Source of the DNA: Verrucomicrobiaceae bacterium | GTDB lineage: Bacteria; Verrucomicrobiota; Verrucomicrobiia; Verrucomicrobiales; Verrucomicrobiaceae | Reading direction: 5' to 3' | Length of the DNA: 64,000 nucleotides | Assembly (NCBI GenBank): GCA_016795485.1 | Contig: JAEUHM010000044.1 | Location: 62,001-126,000 of the forward strand | Shown: piece after piece, positions 44,127 through 52,086 of the stretch | Position numbering within the stretch: position 1 is the first letter of the stretch | Layout: each line of letters begins with the position of its first letter | The notes under the pieces: generated by a model | Told to the model about the DNA's origin: nothing | The model's input: the letters and a program-made list of their open reading frames with translations, nothing else | The model's database searches: none | Program-made: the position numbers and the translations under genes

Positions 44127-47100
44127 CCCAGCCGCCGGCCATGGTGCCGAGGGCGAGGGCTCCAGGACTGGGTTTCCAGTTGGGTGACTGGGTGAGGGTG
44201 GTGACAGGGCCGGTCCAAGAGTAAAGGGGCCGGTCGTCGAGTGTGGCGGTGATGGCGGCATCGGCACCCCCAAGGCGGACGGTCACTGCCAGTTCGTGGA
44301 GTTCGGAGTCCATCACCTGCCTGCCGTGGACGGAACCTGGCTCATTGAGTGTCTCCAGACCATTCACCCGAGCCAGGCCAGTGCGGTAACCTTTTGTCGG
44401 CCAGCCATCGATCTCAAATCCCACCATCTGGCCTGCGATAGGAAGCACGAGGCGGAACACTTTCTGTGCGGAGATTTGTCGCAGCTTGACACGCATTTGA
44501 TAACTTGTGCCGCTGAGGTTGCCGGGCAGCGGCAGGACCGCAAACTTGGTCACAGGGCTGAAGAGCACGCCGTTCTCCATGCGCCAGCCATTGCCGCTCT
44601 GTGCGACCCTGGCGGGCGTGAGCTGGGCGAGGAGGTCCTCCCAGCCGTCGGCATCTTTCGGCAGCGCAGGCTGGTTGGTCACAGGCTGGTTCTTCAGCAG
44701 GGCGGCAGCACTGGAGCGCTGGCGGTCCCAAACCTTGGTGATTGCATCATCCCTGGAGATCGCAGCGATGAGTTTGCCATCGGCGCTGATGTCCACATCG
44801 GCCACGGGTGTTGTGAGGCCGTAAAAGGCGAGTCGTTCCTGACCGCTGGCGGCGTCGTGGATGCGCACGCTTCCATCGTCACCGCCGCTGAGGATTTCGC
44901 GCCCGTCGGGGCTGAATTTCACGCAGCGCACGCCCTCCCAGTGCGCACGGAAGGCCACCTCCAGCCGGCCCGTCGCCGCCTCCCAGACGCGGATCCAGCG
45001 GTCGGGTCCGCCGCTGGCCAGATGCAGCCCGTCAGGGCTAGCAGCGAGGCATGCGATACTCCCGGTCTGCGCAGCGTCGATCTGCCGCAGAGGCTTGCCC
45101 GCCTGCCAATCCCACACGGTGATCCCACCCATGAGCGCGGCGGTGGCCACGGCGGCATCGTCGAAGCAAAAGGCGGCGAAGGGCTGGCCGGGCTTTTCGA
45201 AAGTGATCTTCCGCAGTTCTTTGCCTGAGGGGTATTCCTGCACGCTGAACCCGTTCCCCGGATTGGTGTCAGTAAACGCATGCGCCACCGTGAGAAGGAG
45301 TCGGCCGCTGCGGTTGAACTTCATGCTGCTTACTTGGCTGGTGCCGAAATCCTCCAACCTCTTCCCGGCAGGTGAGATGTGGGTGAATGAAGTTCTGCCA
45401 CCCATCTCGCTGTAGAGGATGGACTCACCCGCCGGGTGGATCGCCAGATCGCGGATCTGCCCATTTGTTGTGCGCAGAGCCTTCCACTTCGGCTTGCCAG
45501 TCAGCGGATCCCATGCACCGACGTCCCCTGCTGTGGCCACATAGATCCGGGAGCCGTCTGCATTGAACAGGACGCTGTGTCCTTCCAAAAATGCAGGCAC
45601 AATCGCGCTAATCTCTTCCCCAAGCCGGGTCGGCCAGACATAGGTGCCCCCATCCGCGAACGACCGATGAGTCGAAACCAGCGTCCTGCCATCGGGGCTG
45701 AAGGCCAAAGCTAACACTTCGTTCTGGATACCGTTGAGGGAACGCAGCAAGCGCCCCGTCTTCGTCGCCCACAGGCGGATGCGGCCGCCGCTGACGCTGC
45801 TGGTTGCCACCGAATCGCCTCTGGGGTTCATCCCTATCACGGTCTCTCCCGGGAAATGGAGTGCTCGGATTTTCTGAGCCGTGCGCGGATTCCACATGAT
45901 CACCTCGTCGCCGCCGAGGCAGGCGAACCTGTCCCCGGCCTGATTGAATTGGAGGGTGGTTTTGGTGGGATTATCCGTGCTCGCCTCGAGCGTGCTGCGC
46001 ACCTCGCCAGTCTTCGGGTCGAGAAGTTGAACCTGCAAATCCAGCCCCTTCATGGCCTCAAGATTCGCCACAGTCTGTCCATCCGGGCTGAAGGAGGGGA
46101 CCACACCGATGAAGGGCCGAGTCCAGAGCGGCGCTCCCGTCTCCGCAGCGTAGGCAATGAGCTTCCGTTCCCCGGCCACCAGCACCGTCTCGCCATCGGG
46201 ACTGAGCAGCACACGCTCGATCGCGCGGATCTCGCTGGTCCAGCGACGCAGGACTGTGCGGTTGGCCAGATCCCACACGGCAACTTCGTTGGCGGTCACG
46301 GCTTGAGCGAGTCTGCAGCCCTCCCGATCTATCCCGAAGGAGATGGGGTAGTATTCGGTCTGGGGCAAAAAGTCACCGATCTGATGTCCCATCAGGCTGA
46401 AAATGCCGACACCAGCCACTTTAGACGGGCCCACCCAGCACCTGGCTGCTAAACGATCGCCCTGCGGCAGAAACTGCAGCCCATAAGCGAGTCCTCCGTC
46501 TAGAAGCGGCAATTGGGAGGTGAAATCGCGCGAGTGGGCCTGGAGGAAGCGCCAGTTCGCATCGCGGAAGCTCTCCGGCGTCTCCCCGAGGATCTTCTGT
46601 GACTCGACGAATTTTCCGAGATGAAACTCCTTTTCCGCGATGTCGAGCTGCGACTTCGCAAGCGCCTGCCGCGCCGTTTCGCGCTCCTGGACGGCGATGA
46701 CTTCGGCCTGCGTCGCACGCTGCTCCTTGGCTCGAAGATTGAAGACGAACCACACCGCGAGTCCGGTGATCAGCAGCCAGGCCGCCGCTGCGGTGGTGAA
46801 GATGCCTTTGTTGCGCTTGATGAGGAGGGCGAGCTGCTTCGCCAGCCCGGCCTGCTCCGCTGCGGTGGCAAAACCGCCCTGAAAGGCCTCGATGTCCGCG
46901 CTGAAGGCGGTGATGTCCTGGTAGCGCCTGGCTTTGTCGAGCGTGAGCGCTTTCATCGCCACGGCGGAGAGCGCATTCGGCACGCGACCGCCCGGCATGT
47001 GCGGCAACGGGGTGATTTTCTTCGCTTCCAGCACCTGGCCCTTCACGGCTGATTTGCCTTTGCCGGTGGTCGTCGCTCCGAAGGTCGTCGGCTCTGCGAT

Positions 47101-48192
47101 GCGGGCCGTGCTGACTTTTTCGATGACCTCCCACACGTCCTTCCCCTCCACCGGCGGGCGGAGGGTGAGGATGGCGTAAAGAATGCCGCCGAGGGAGAAG
47201 ATGTCCGAGCGGGCATCCATGCTGCTGACCTGCCCGAGGGCCTGCTCCGGGCTCATGTATTGCGGCGTGCCCATCACCGCGCCGTCGAGTGTGGCGGATA
47301 GGGAAGACGGTGAGACTTGGAGACTTGGAGACTTGGAGAAAGCCGGATGGGAAGTCTCCCCATCTCCAGGTCTCCCTGTCTCATGGTCTAATAGTTTCGC
47401 GATCCCCCAGTCCATGACGAGCACCTCGCCGAACTCGCCCACCATGATGTTTTCTGGCTTCAAATCGCGGTGGATGATCTTTTGCGCATGGGCAAAGGCC
47501 AGCGCATCGCACACCTTGCGAAAGATGGTGAGCAGGCGGTCGAGCGTGTAGTGCTCCAGCACCTCTTTTTTCTCATGGCGCAGATCATTGAGGATGTCCT
47601 GAAGCGTGCGGCCATTCACCCGCTTCATGGTGTAGTAGAGCGAGCCTTCCGAATCACGCCCGAGGTCGTGGATGGGCACGATGTTCGGGTGCTCCAGCCT
47701 GCCGAGCACGGCGGCCTCCTGGATGAAGCGCTGCTTTTGCTCCTCGCTGCATCCCGTCTCGGAAAGCATGATCTTCACCGCGATGGTGCGGCCCAGCTTG
47801 CAATCGCTGGCCTCCAGGATCGCCCCCATGCCACCCTGGGCGATGCGACGTCCAAAAATAAAGGGCACGGGCGAATCGGGATTCGCCATCGAGGCGGAGA
47901 CAGGCGGTGGCACGAGCTGCTGCGTGATGAGGGCCTTCATCTCAGCTGGATCGGGATACACAGCCTCTCCCAGGGCCTCCATGCCTTTCCGCATCATGGA
48001 GGGAGGTTTCAAGAACGACCGCGAATCCGCCTCCAGGCCCAGCAGCCGCTCAACGCGAGCTCGGAGGTCCGCATCACCCGCACAGGCAGAGTCCAGATAG
48101 GCCGCCTGAGCGGCGGGATCGTCCACATCGAGTGCGGCCATGAAGACTTCTTTCTCACGGCTGGGGGAGGATGCGGGATCGGAGGCGGACAT
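44092..48192 (-). CDS. transmembrane Ser/Thr protein kinase with WD40-like propeller and C-terminal LamG-like domain
   Basis: 1366 residues from ATG 48192, chosen because the paralogue at 61793 starts the same way (MSA.DP, then KEVFMAAL). N-terminal helical leader (~1-100: DDPAAQAAYLDSACAGD, RVERLLGLEADS) typical of PVC kinases. Kinase domain ~108-445: GGMGAILEA loop, catalytic K in IAVKIM, HRDLKPENIM, DWG in place of DFG, GTPQYMSPEQ. Membrane helix ~465-488. A coiled coil follows, then ~560-1180 of WD40-like blades (LAFSPDGRTLVST, VKFSPDGREILSGGDDG) outside the membrane. The last ~170 residues look like a LamG/DUF1080-type sandwich. A 40-residue repeat-made insert lies in the activation segment. 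Confidence 0.92.
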   Translation of the reverse strand: MSASDPASSPSREKEVFMAALDVDDPAAQAAYLDSACAGDADLRARVERLLGLEADSRSFLKPPSMMRKGMEALGEAVYPDPAEMKALITQQLVPPPVSASMANPDSPVPFIFGRRIAQGGMGAILEASDCKLGRTIAVKIMLSETGCSEEQKQRFIQEAAVLGRLEHPNIVPIHDLGRDSEGSLYYTMKRVNGRTLQDILNDLRHEKKEVLEHYTLDRLLTIFRKVCDALAFAHAQKIIHRDLKPENIMVGEFGEVLVMDWGIAKLLDHETGRPGDGETSHPAFSKSPSLQVSPSSLSATLDGAVMGTPQYMSPEQALGQVSSMDARSDIFSLGGILYAILTLRPPVEGKDVWEVIEKVSTARIAEPTTFGATTTGKGKSAVKGQVLEAKKITPLPHMPGGRVPNALSAVAMKALTLDKARRYQDITAFSADIEAFQGGFATAAEQAGLAKQLALLIKRNKGIFTTAAAAWLLITGLAVWFVFNLRAKEQRATQAEVIAVQERETARQALAKSQLDIAEKEFHLGKFVESQKILGETPESFRDANWRFLQAHSRDFTSQLPLLDGGLAYGLQFLPQGDRLAARCWVGPSKVAGVGIFSLMGHQIGDFLPQTEYYPISFGIDREGCRLAQAVTANEVAVWDLANRTVLRRWTSEIRAIERVLLSPDGETVLVAGERKLIAYAAETGAPLWTRPFIGVVPSFSPDGQTVANLEAMKGLDLQVQLLDPKTGEVRSTLEASTDNPTKTTLQFNQAGDRFACLGGDEVIMWNPRTAQKIRALHFPGETVIGMNPRGDSVATSSVSGGRIRLWATKTGRLLRSLNGIQNEVLALAFSPDGRTLVSTHRSFADGGTYVWPTRLGEEISAIVPAFLEGHSVLFNADGSRIYVATAGDVGAWDPLTGKPKWKALRTTNGQIRDLAIHPAGESILYSEMGGRTSFTHISPAGKRLEDFGTSQVSSMKFNRSGRLLLTVAHAFTDTNPGNGFSVQEYPSGKELRKITFEKPGQPFAAFCFDDAAVATAALMGGITVWDWQAGKPLRQIDAAQTGSIACLAASPDGLHLASGGPDRWIRVWEAATGRLEVAFRAHWEGVRCVKFSPDGREILSGGDDGSVRIHDAASGQERLAFYGLTTPVADVDISADGKLIAAISRDDAITKVWDRQRSSAAALLKNQPVTNQPALPKDADGWEDLLAQLTPARVAQSGNGWRMENGVLFSPVTKFAVLPLPGNLSGTSYQMRVKLRQISAQKVFRLVLPIAGQMVGFEIDGWPTKGYRTGLARVNGLETLNEPGSVHGRQVMDSELHELAVTVRLGGADAAITATLDDRPLYSWTGPVTTLTQSPNWKPSPGALALGTMAGGWAVSEVKLKRLD

Positions 48193-48248
48193 AAACGTGG
48201 TTCTGGAGAACATGCCCCATCGGCGGGTGAAAGCGGCAAAATATTTGC

Positions 48249-48396
48249 CGTAGGCCGAGTGTGGCTAAGCACGCCCGGCTGGTTTGGGAAAGGCGGGAGC
48301 GCCTCGTGTGATCCACCCTCCAAGAAACCGGGCGGAGCGGCGGACGGATTCATTGGCAAAACGATAGCCTTTTCCGCCGCACACACCCGGCCTACG
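48249..48396 (+). repeat. RAYT-associated palindromic element, copy R1
   Basis: 148 bases with inverted ends: CGTAGGCCGAGTGTGG at the left and CACACCCGGCCTACG at the right. Closely matches R2 (49200-49344) in the same orientation, and R3 (63180-63323) more loosely. Inner marks are CCCGGCTGGTTTG and AAGAAACCGGGCGGAGCGGCG. Lies 56 bases upstream of the kinase start and 79 before the transposase start. Confidence 0.85.
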
Positions 48397-48475
48397 ATTC
48401 CATGCGCCTCACGAAACTTTTGTGGACGCCTGCATCCCGACTTGCTCTTCCTCCAACCCCACAAAGACTCCTTTC

Positions 48476-49204
48476 ATGCCGTGGCATGTCCCAACCGTGA
48501 TCCCCTTGCCGGATGATTTCATCGGCTTCGATCCGGCATCGACACTGCCCGCTGAAGGTTTCACGGCATACGAGCGTCATCTGCCCCACTGGCGACTTCC
48601 GGGCGCGTGTTACTTCGCCACGTTTCGCCTGCGGGACTCCATTCCCCAAGCCATCCTCAAAGAGATGAAACGGGAGCACGAGCAGTGGCAGAAGCGGCTG
48701 GCCCAAGCCGCCACTGCATCCGATGGCAGGCTGCCGCCGGATGAGGCCGCTGCCTGGCAGGAGTTTCAACGCACGCGACTGCGCAAGCTGGAATCCACGC
48801 TCGACGAAGGTCACGGCGAGTGCCTCCTGCGCGATCCGGCCCATCGACGAATCGTGACCCGCGCGCTCCACCATTTCGAGGGCCAGCGCTGTGAGATGCT
48901 GGCCTATGCGGTGATGCCCAACCACGTCCACGCCCTTTGTCGGCCGCTGGCGGGGCATTGTCTGGAGGATCTGTGCGGCTCGTGGAAATGGTTCACCGCA
49001 CAGCAAATCCAGAAGGCGCTGCATCGCACCGGCCCGCTCTGGCAGGAGGAGAGCTTTGACCGCCTCATCCGCGATGCCGAGCACTACTCCACGACGGTGA
49101 GATACATCGCAAAGAATCCGATGAAGGCCCATCTCGGAGAAGAGGAAGCCACCGTGTGGTTTTGCGAGGGGATACGAGACGCAAACGCGGGCGCGGATTC
49201 GTAG
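48476..49204 (+). CDS. REP-associated tyrosine transposase (RAYT, Y1_Tnp family)
   Basis: 242 residues from ATG 48476. HUH single-strand DNA transposase/endonuclease: the family start WRLPGACYFATFRLRDSIP, the HUH motif H150-V-H152 in AVMPNHVHAL, then KWFTAQQIQKAL, LWQEESFDRLIRDAEHY and TVRYIAKNPMKAHL, with the catalytic Tyr probably Y204 or Y210. RAYTs cut and move REP palindromes. Two copies of a palindromic ~148-bp element, R1 and R2, flank the gene as direct repeats, and the stop codon lies inside the left end of R2. The gene and elements together look like an intact REPtron. Confidence 0.92.
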   Translation: MPWHVPTVIPLPDDFIGFDPASTLPAEGFTAYERHLPHWRLPGACYFATFRLRDSIPQAILKEMKREHEQWQKRLAQAATASDGRLPPDEAAAWQEFQRTRLRKLESTLDEGHGECLLRDPAHRRIVTRALHHFEGQRCEMLAYAVMPNHVHALCRPLAGHCLEDLCGSWKWFTAQQIQKALHRTGPLWQEESFDRLIRDAEHYSTTVRYIAKNPMKAHLGEEEATVWFCEGIRDANAGADS

Positions 49205-49344
49205 GCCGGGTGTGGCGAAGCCCGCCCGGCTGGTTTGGAATGACGGGGTGTCTCACGTGATCCACCCTCCAAGAAACCGGGCGGAGCGGCGGGCAGATTC
49301 ATTGGCAAAACGATAGCCTTTTCCGCCGCACACACCCGGCCTAC
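49200..49344 (+). repeat. RAYT-associated palindromic element, copy R2
   Basis: Direct copy of R1 (48249-48396) with about 90% identity by eye. The left end CGTAGGCCGGGTGTGG contains the RAYT stop TAG (49202-49204), the right end CACACCCGGCCTAC supplies the stop of the remnant frame at 49341. Confidence 0.88.
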
Positions 49345-49925
49345 TGCACACTCACGCGGAAGAAGTGCTGAGTCTCACCGCTAACGTTCACGGGCAGCGT
49401 CAACGCACTTCCCGTGCCGGCCGCCGGTGTGCCGATGTTCGTCCAGGGGTTGGCGAGGTTGACCGAGGATTGGACCTGGTAACTGCGTCCCAGGACGGTG
49501 GGAAAGGTCAGGTGGAAGCTGTTGGCGCTGACCGTGCTCTGCGTCACGCGGAAGAAGCTGGCGGCACTGGTGGCGAATGCCTCCGCGAATCGGCCACTGC
49601 AATGCTCGGCCTTTCCGGGTGCCAGATGAAGCCAGGGGATGAGGGCTTCCGGTATCGCTGAGTCTCCGCGTGCTTTCCCGGTGCCGAGTTCGATGCCCTT
49701 CCGGGCGAGCGTGAGCACCTCGGCTTGCACCGTGGGTTCGGTGATGGGTCGCAGACAGGCCACCTTGGCAACGCGGTCTGAGACAACGGCGACTTCGGTC
49801 CCGGCGGCCTGTTCGAGGAGTCGTTTGGCGATGGCGGCATGCTCTTCGTCTTTACCGAAACACGACAGCAGGGCGGCTTCCTTGGCGAGGAGGTCGGCGA
49901 TGATGGATCGCCTAGTCCAGCCGCT
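49341..49925 (-). pseudogene. remnant of a WD40/TPR-type Ser/Thr kinase C-terminus fused to a secreted-protein tail
   Basis: The frame is open from 49925 to 49341 without an ATG (GTG at 49763 only). Its first half (SCFGKDEEHAAIAKRLL, then EVAVVSDRVAKVACLRP and LAPGKAEHCSGRFAEA) resembles the TPR-like C-termini of PVC WD40 kinases. The second half (LTFPTVLGRSYQVQSS and NPWTNIGTPAAG, ending FFRVSVQ) is typical of the C-termini of verrucomicrobial secreted proteins. No kinase domain precedes it. It ends inside R2 and begins at the 72-bp repeat, so it is a patchwork left by recombination. Confidence 0.7.
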
Positions 49926-49946
49926 TCAGCTTCACCTCCGACACCG
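49875..49946 (+). repeat. 72-bp direct repeat, copy 2
   Basis: Identical over 72 bases to 44055-44126, the end of the WD40 kinase gene. Here it is not attached to a kinase gene and carries that gene's stop codon upstream (in minus-strand reading) of the remnant frame. Confidence 0.9.
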
Positions 49947-50125
49947 TCAATCGCAGCAAGAGTAAGTATGGTCCCTTGGCCCAGAGTAGCTTTGCCTACG
50001 CTACGCTTCGCCCTGCGGGCAGCCTGCGGCTGGCTGACTCCCTTCGGTCGCTCTTGGCTTCCGAATCAGCAGCCAAGGCAAAGTGAAGTCCACTCAACGC
50101 AACTCAACGTGATCTATTCGGAATC

Positions 50126-50196
50126 GCCCAGTGCGGACCCGCATGCCGGGTGGTGTGGGAGGGGTGACAGGCGCAATCCTGTCACCTCGACCCGAT
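50126..50196 (+). ncRNA. possible 3' end of a group II intron (remnant)
   Basis: CCCAGTGCGGACCCGCATGCCGGG can form a hairpin of domain V size. GTGTGGGAGGGGTGACAGG then pairs with CCTGTCACCTC and ends in CCCGAT, as in domain VI and the 3' splice site of bacterial group II introns. An IS66 transposase fragment begins directly after. No reverse transcriptase is present. Confidence 0.4.
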
Positions 50197-50387
50197 TTAC
50201 CATCATCGAAGCCTGCCGCAGCCGAAGCATCGACCCCTGGGAATACCTGCGCGACCTGCTCACACGACTGCCCAGCATGACCACCAGCCAGATCTACGAA
50301 GTGCCACCCGACGCCCCGGGCAAAAGCCCGCCACCAAACTCGGCAGAAATCGCCGATCTCCGGGACCGTTCCCAAGCGGTCGAGTAA
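50187..50387 (+). pseudogene. IS66 family transposase, C-terminal fragment
   Basis: In frame with 50187, residues FTIIEACRSRSIDPWEYLRD continue with LLTRLPSMTTSQIYEVPPD, the C-terminal element of IS66 transposases (TIIESCRRRGIDPxEYLxD and RLPSMTNxQ in typical members). Only ~65 residues remain; the DDE catalytic domain is missing and the upstream frame is unrelated sequence. Just past the stop, GGTTACGGTACCGCTTACC could be what is left of the insertion-sequence end. Confidence 0.8.
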
Positions 50388-50567
50388 GGGGGTTACGGTA
50401 CCGCTTACCCTTGTTTGCTACCCCGCAAACGCCGTTTGTGCCCTTCCGGTGACAAGAGGGTGATTGCGGCAAGATTCTGAAGACCTACATCGCCTGAATC
50501 AGACGCGGCACGTCATCCACCATGCAGCCATCCAGGCTCGTCAGCGGAACTGAGCGGACTTTGTGAG

Positions 50568-51035
50568 TTAGTTGGGGAAGCGCTGCATGAGGGCTTTCAG
50601 CAACGCTATCTCTGCCGCCATGCGGGTCTCTGGCTTGCCAGCTATGGCGGAACTGCCTTTCCAGCACAGGCTACCAGGGCTGCCGGATTCCATTTGGTAA
50701 AGTGCTCCCTCCAGCTTGTAGATACCTTCTCCTGGTTTCAGTGAGAGAGACAGGCCGTAGTCCGCACTGAAGGGCACGCTGGTGGTGGTGAAGCCTTTTC
50801 TGATGAGGGCATCTTCCACCATCTGGGTGCGGCTGACGCCCGTGTCTCCCGTTTCTATAGCTGGAGCCCCGTAGAGGCTCTGGAGGGAAGAACTGGTGAG
50901 TAGGCACACGGAGGCGTCCCTGGCCGGGCTGAAATGGGCCTCGCGCCGGGATTGGACGGAGGCTGTGGAGCAACTGGACAGGAGGCTGGAGGCGAGGAAT
51001 GCGAGGCAAAGTGAGAGACGGGTATTCATCTTCAT
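50568..51035 (-). CDS. small predicted lipoprotein
   Basis: 155 residues. Lipoprotein signal with lipobox LLSSC (cysteine at ~22). The mature part has a GxGIYKLEGALYQ strand and a C-terminal helix MAAEIALLKALMQRFP, in line with a compact alpha/beta fold. VSRTQMVEDALIRKGF is a further helix. I recognise no family. It is the last gene of the minus-strand secreted-protein series (61 bases after the preceding stop) and may be a surface or periplasmic accessory of the MACPF protein; this is inference from position. Confidence 0.75.
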   Translation of the reverse strand: MKMNTRLSLCLAFLASSLLSSCSTASVQSRREAHFSPARDASVCLLTSSSLQSLYGAPAIETGDTGVSRTQMVEDALIRKGFTTTSVPFSADYGLSLSLKPGEGIYKLEGALYQMESGSPGSLCWKGSSAIAGKPETRMAAEIALLKALMQRFPN

Positions 51036-51096
51036 AATGAGAGGTGTGTTGAGTTGGCTAAACGTTTTTGAAGTGGCTGAAGGGCTTGGAGATCAC

Positions 51097-52053
51097 CTAA
51101 TTGCGCGGAGAAGGAGGTGGCGGGATTGGCTGGTGCTGCTTTAATTCCTGATACTCCTGCTGAGTGGGGATGCGGAAGTTGGTCTGCCGGGGCGCTGATG
51201 GGGCGTTGGGACGGGTTCCATTGTTTCTGGGGGAGTTGGGGGCGGATGCAGATCTTTGGGCGGGAGTGGTGAACTGGGGCACGGGCCGGCCGTTCACTAT
51301 GACCTCGGGAGTGGGCGCAGCGGCATTTCGAGGCAATCTGATGTTACCCGCCACGTTGTTGCCAATGGGGCCGCCTACGCCTGCCGCGCTGTTGCCCCAG
51401 ACCTTGATCTGTTGGCCCGTCTGGGTGTCTCTGAGATTGTTGAGGAAGGTACTGCTGCCTGCTTGTGGGGAGTTGACTGCTGCTGTGGGCAGGCTGCTGT
51501 ATTGGATGGGGGAGGGAGGCAGTTGCTCGTAAACGATGTTGGGTTGCCGGGGAGACGCAGGGGCAGACTGGGTGCCTCTGTTGGGAAGGTTGGGGCGGGG
51601 TGGCTTGGGTGGACGGTTGCCGTTGTTGAGCGCACCTGGCAGCGGAGGCGGCAGCCTGACGGGAGGGCCGTTGGGATTGACGGGATTGGGTCCAAAGCCA
51701 GCGGGGATGTTGTTGCGGCCTGGGGAGGGCGGAGGTGAGCTACCACCGCCTGCATTGTTGTTTCTTATTGGTGGTCCTGAGCCTCTGGCTATGGGAGCTG
51801 GCAGCCTGGTTCCAGGTGGCGGTAGTGCCAGCGGCACCTGATTGCGCGGCGAGTTCGGTGCGGGAGGCACCACGGGGACTGGACCCGCTGCTCTTCGCTG
51901 GGTAGCATTGGGACCGGGGTCGGGGGTCGGTTGTGGAGTGTTGCGGCGGGCTCCACCGCCTCCGGGGATGTTTCTTCCGGAGGCGATAACACCGGGGGCG
52001 GTGAGCAGGCTGGCTGCTAGCGTGAGGATGGTGGCAATACGATGTGTGTTCAT
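51097..52053 (-). CDS. secreted Pro/Asn/Arg-rich low-complexity protein
   Basis: 318 residues with a signal peptide (~1-25, ending GVIASG). The mature chain is almost wholly disordered, rich in Pro, Asn, Gly and Arg. It repeats the word SPR[N/Q] at least four times (PNSPRNQ, PASPRQP, PNSPRNN, and the very C-terminus PPSPRN). Tyr-based YxxL words (YEQL, YSSL) occur in the middle. Residues ~215-265 are less biased (GSSTFLNNLRDTQTGQQIKVW and GNNVAGNIRLP) and may fold. A related composition and the same SPRN word occur in the protein at 59961. It is 33 bases downstream of the MACPF gene. Confidence 0.75.
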   Translation of the reverse strand: MNTHRIATILTLAASLLTAPGVIASGRNIPGGGGARRNTPQPTPDPGPNATQRRAAGPVPVVPPAPNSPRNQVPLALPPPGTRLPAPIARGSGPPIRNNNAGGGSSPPPSPGRNNIPAGFGPNPVNPNGPPVRLPPPLPGALNNGNRPPKPPRPNLPNRGTQSAPASPRQPNIVYEQLPPSPIQYSSLPTAAVNSPQAGSSTFLNNLRDTQTGQQIKVWGNSAAGVGGPIGNNVAGNIRLPRNAAAPTPEVIVNGRPVPQFTTPAQRSASAPNSPRNNGTRPNAPSAPRQTNFRIPTQQEYQELKQHQPIPPPPSPRN

Positions 52054-52086
52054 GAGAACGAGTGGTTATTGTTGTGCGCTTGATGA

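Noticed and set aside
49839-50387. a single 182-residue gene
   Set aside because: It joins unrelated pieces: antisense of the kinase remnant, the 72-bp repeat, an intron-like region and the IS66 tail. Only the last ~65 codons are recognisable protein.
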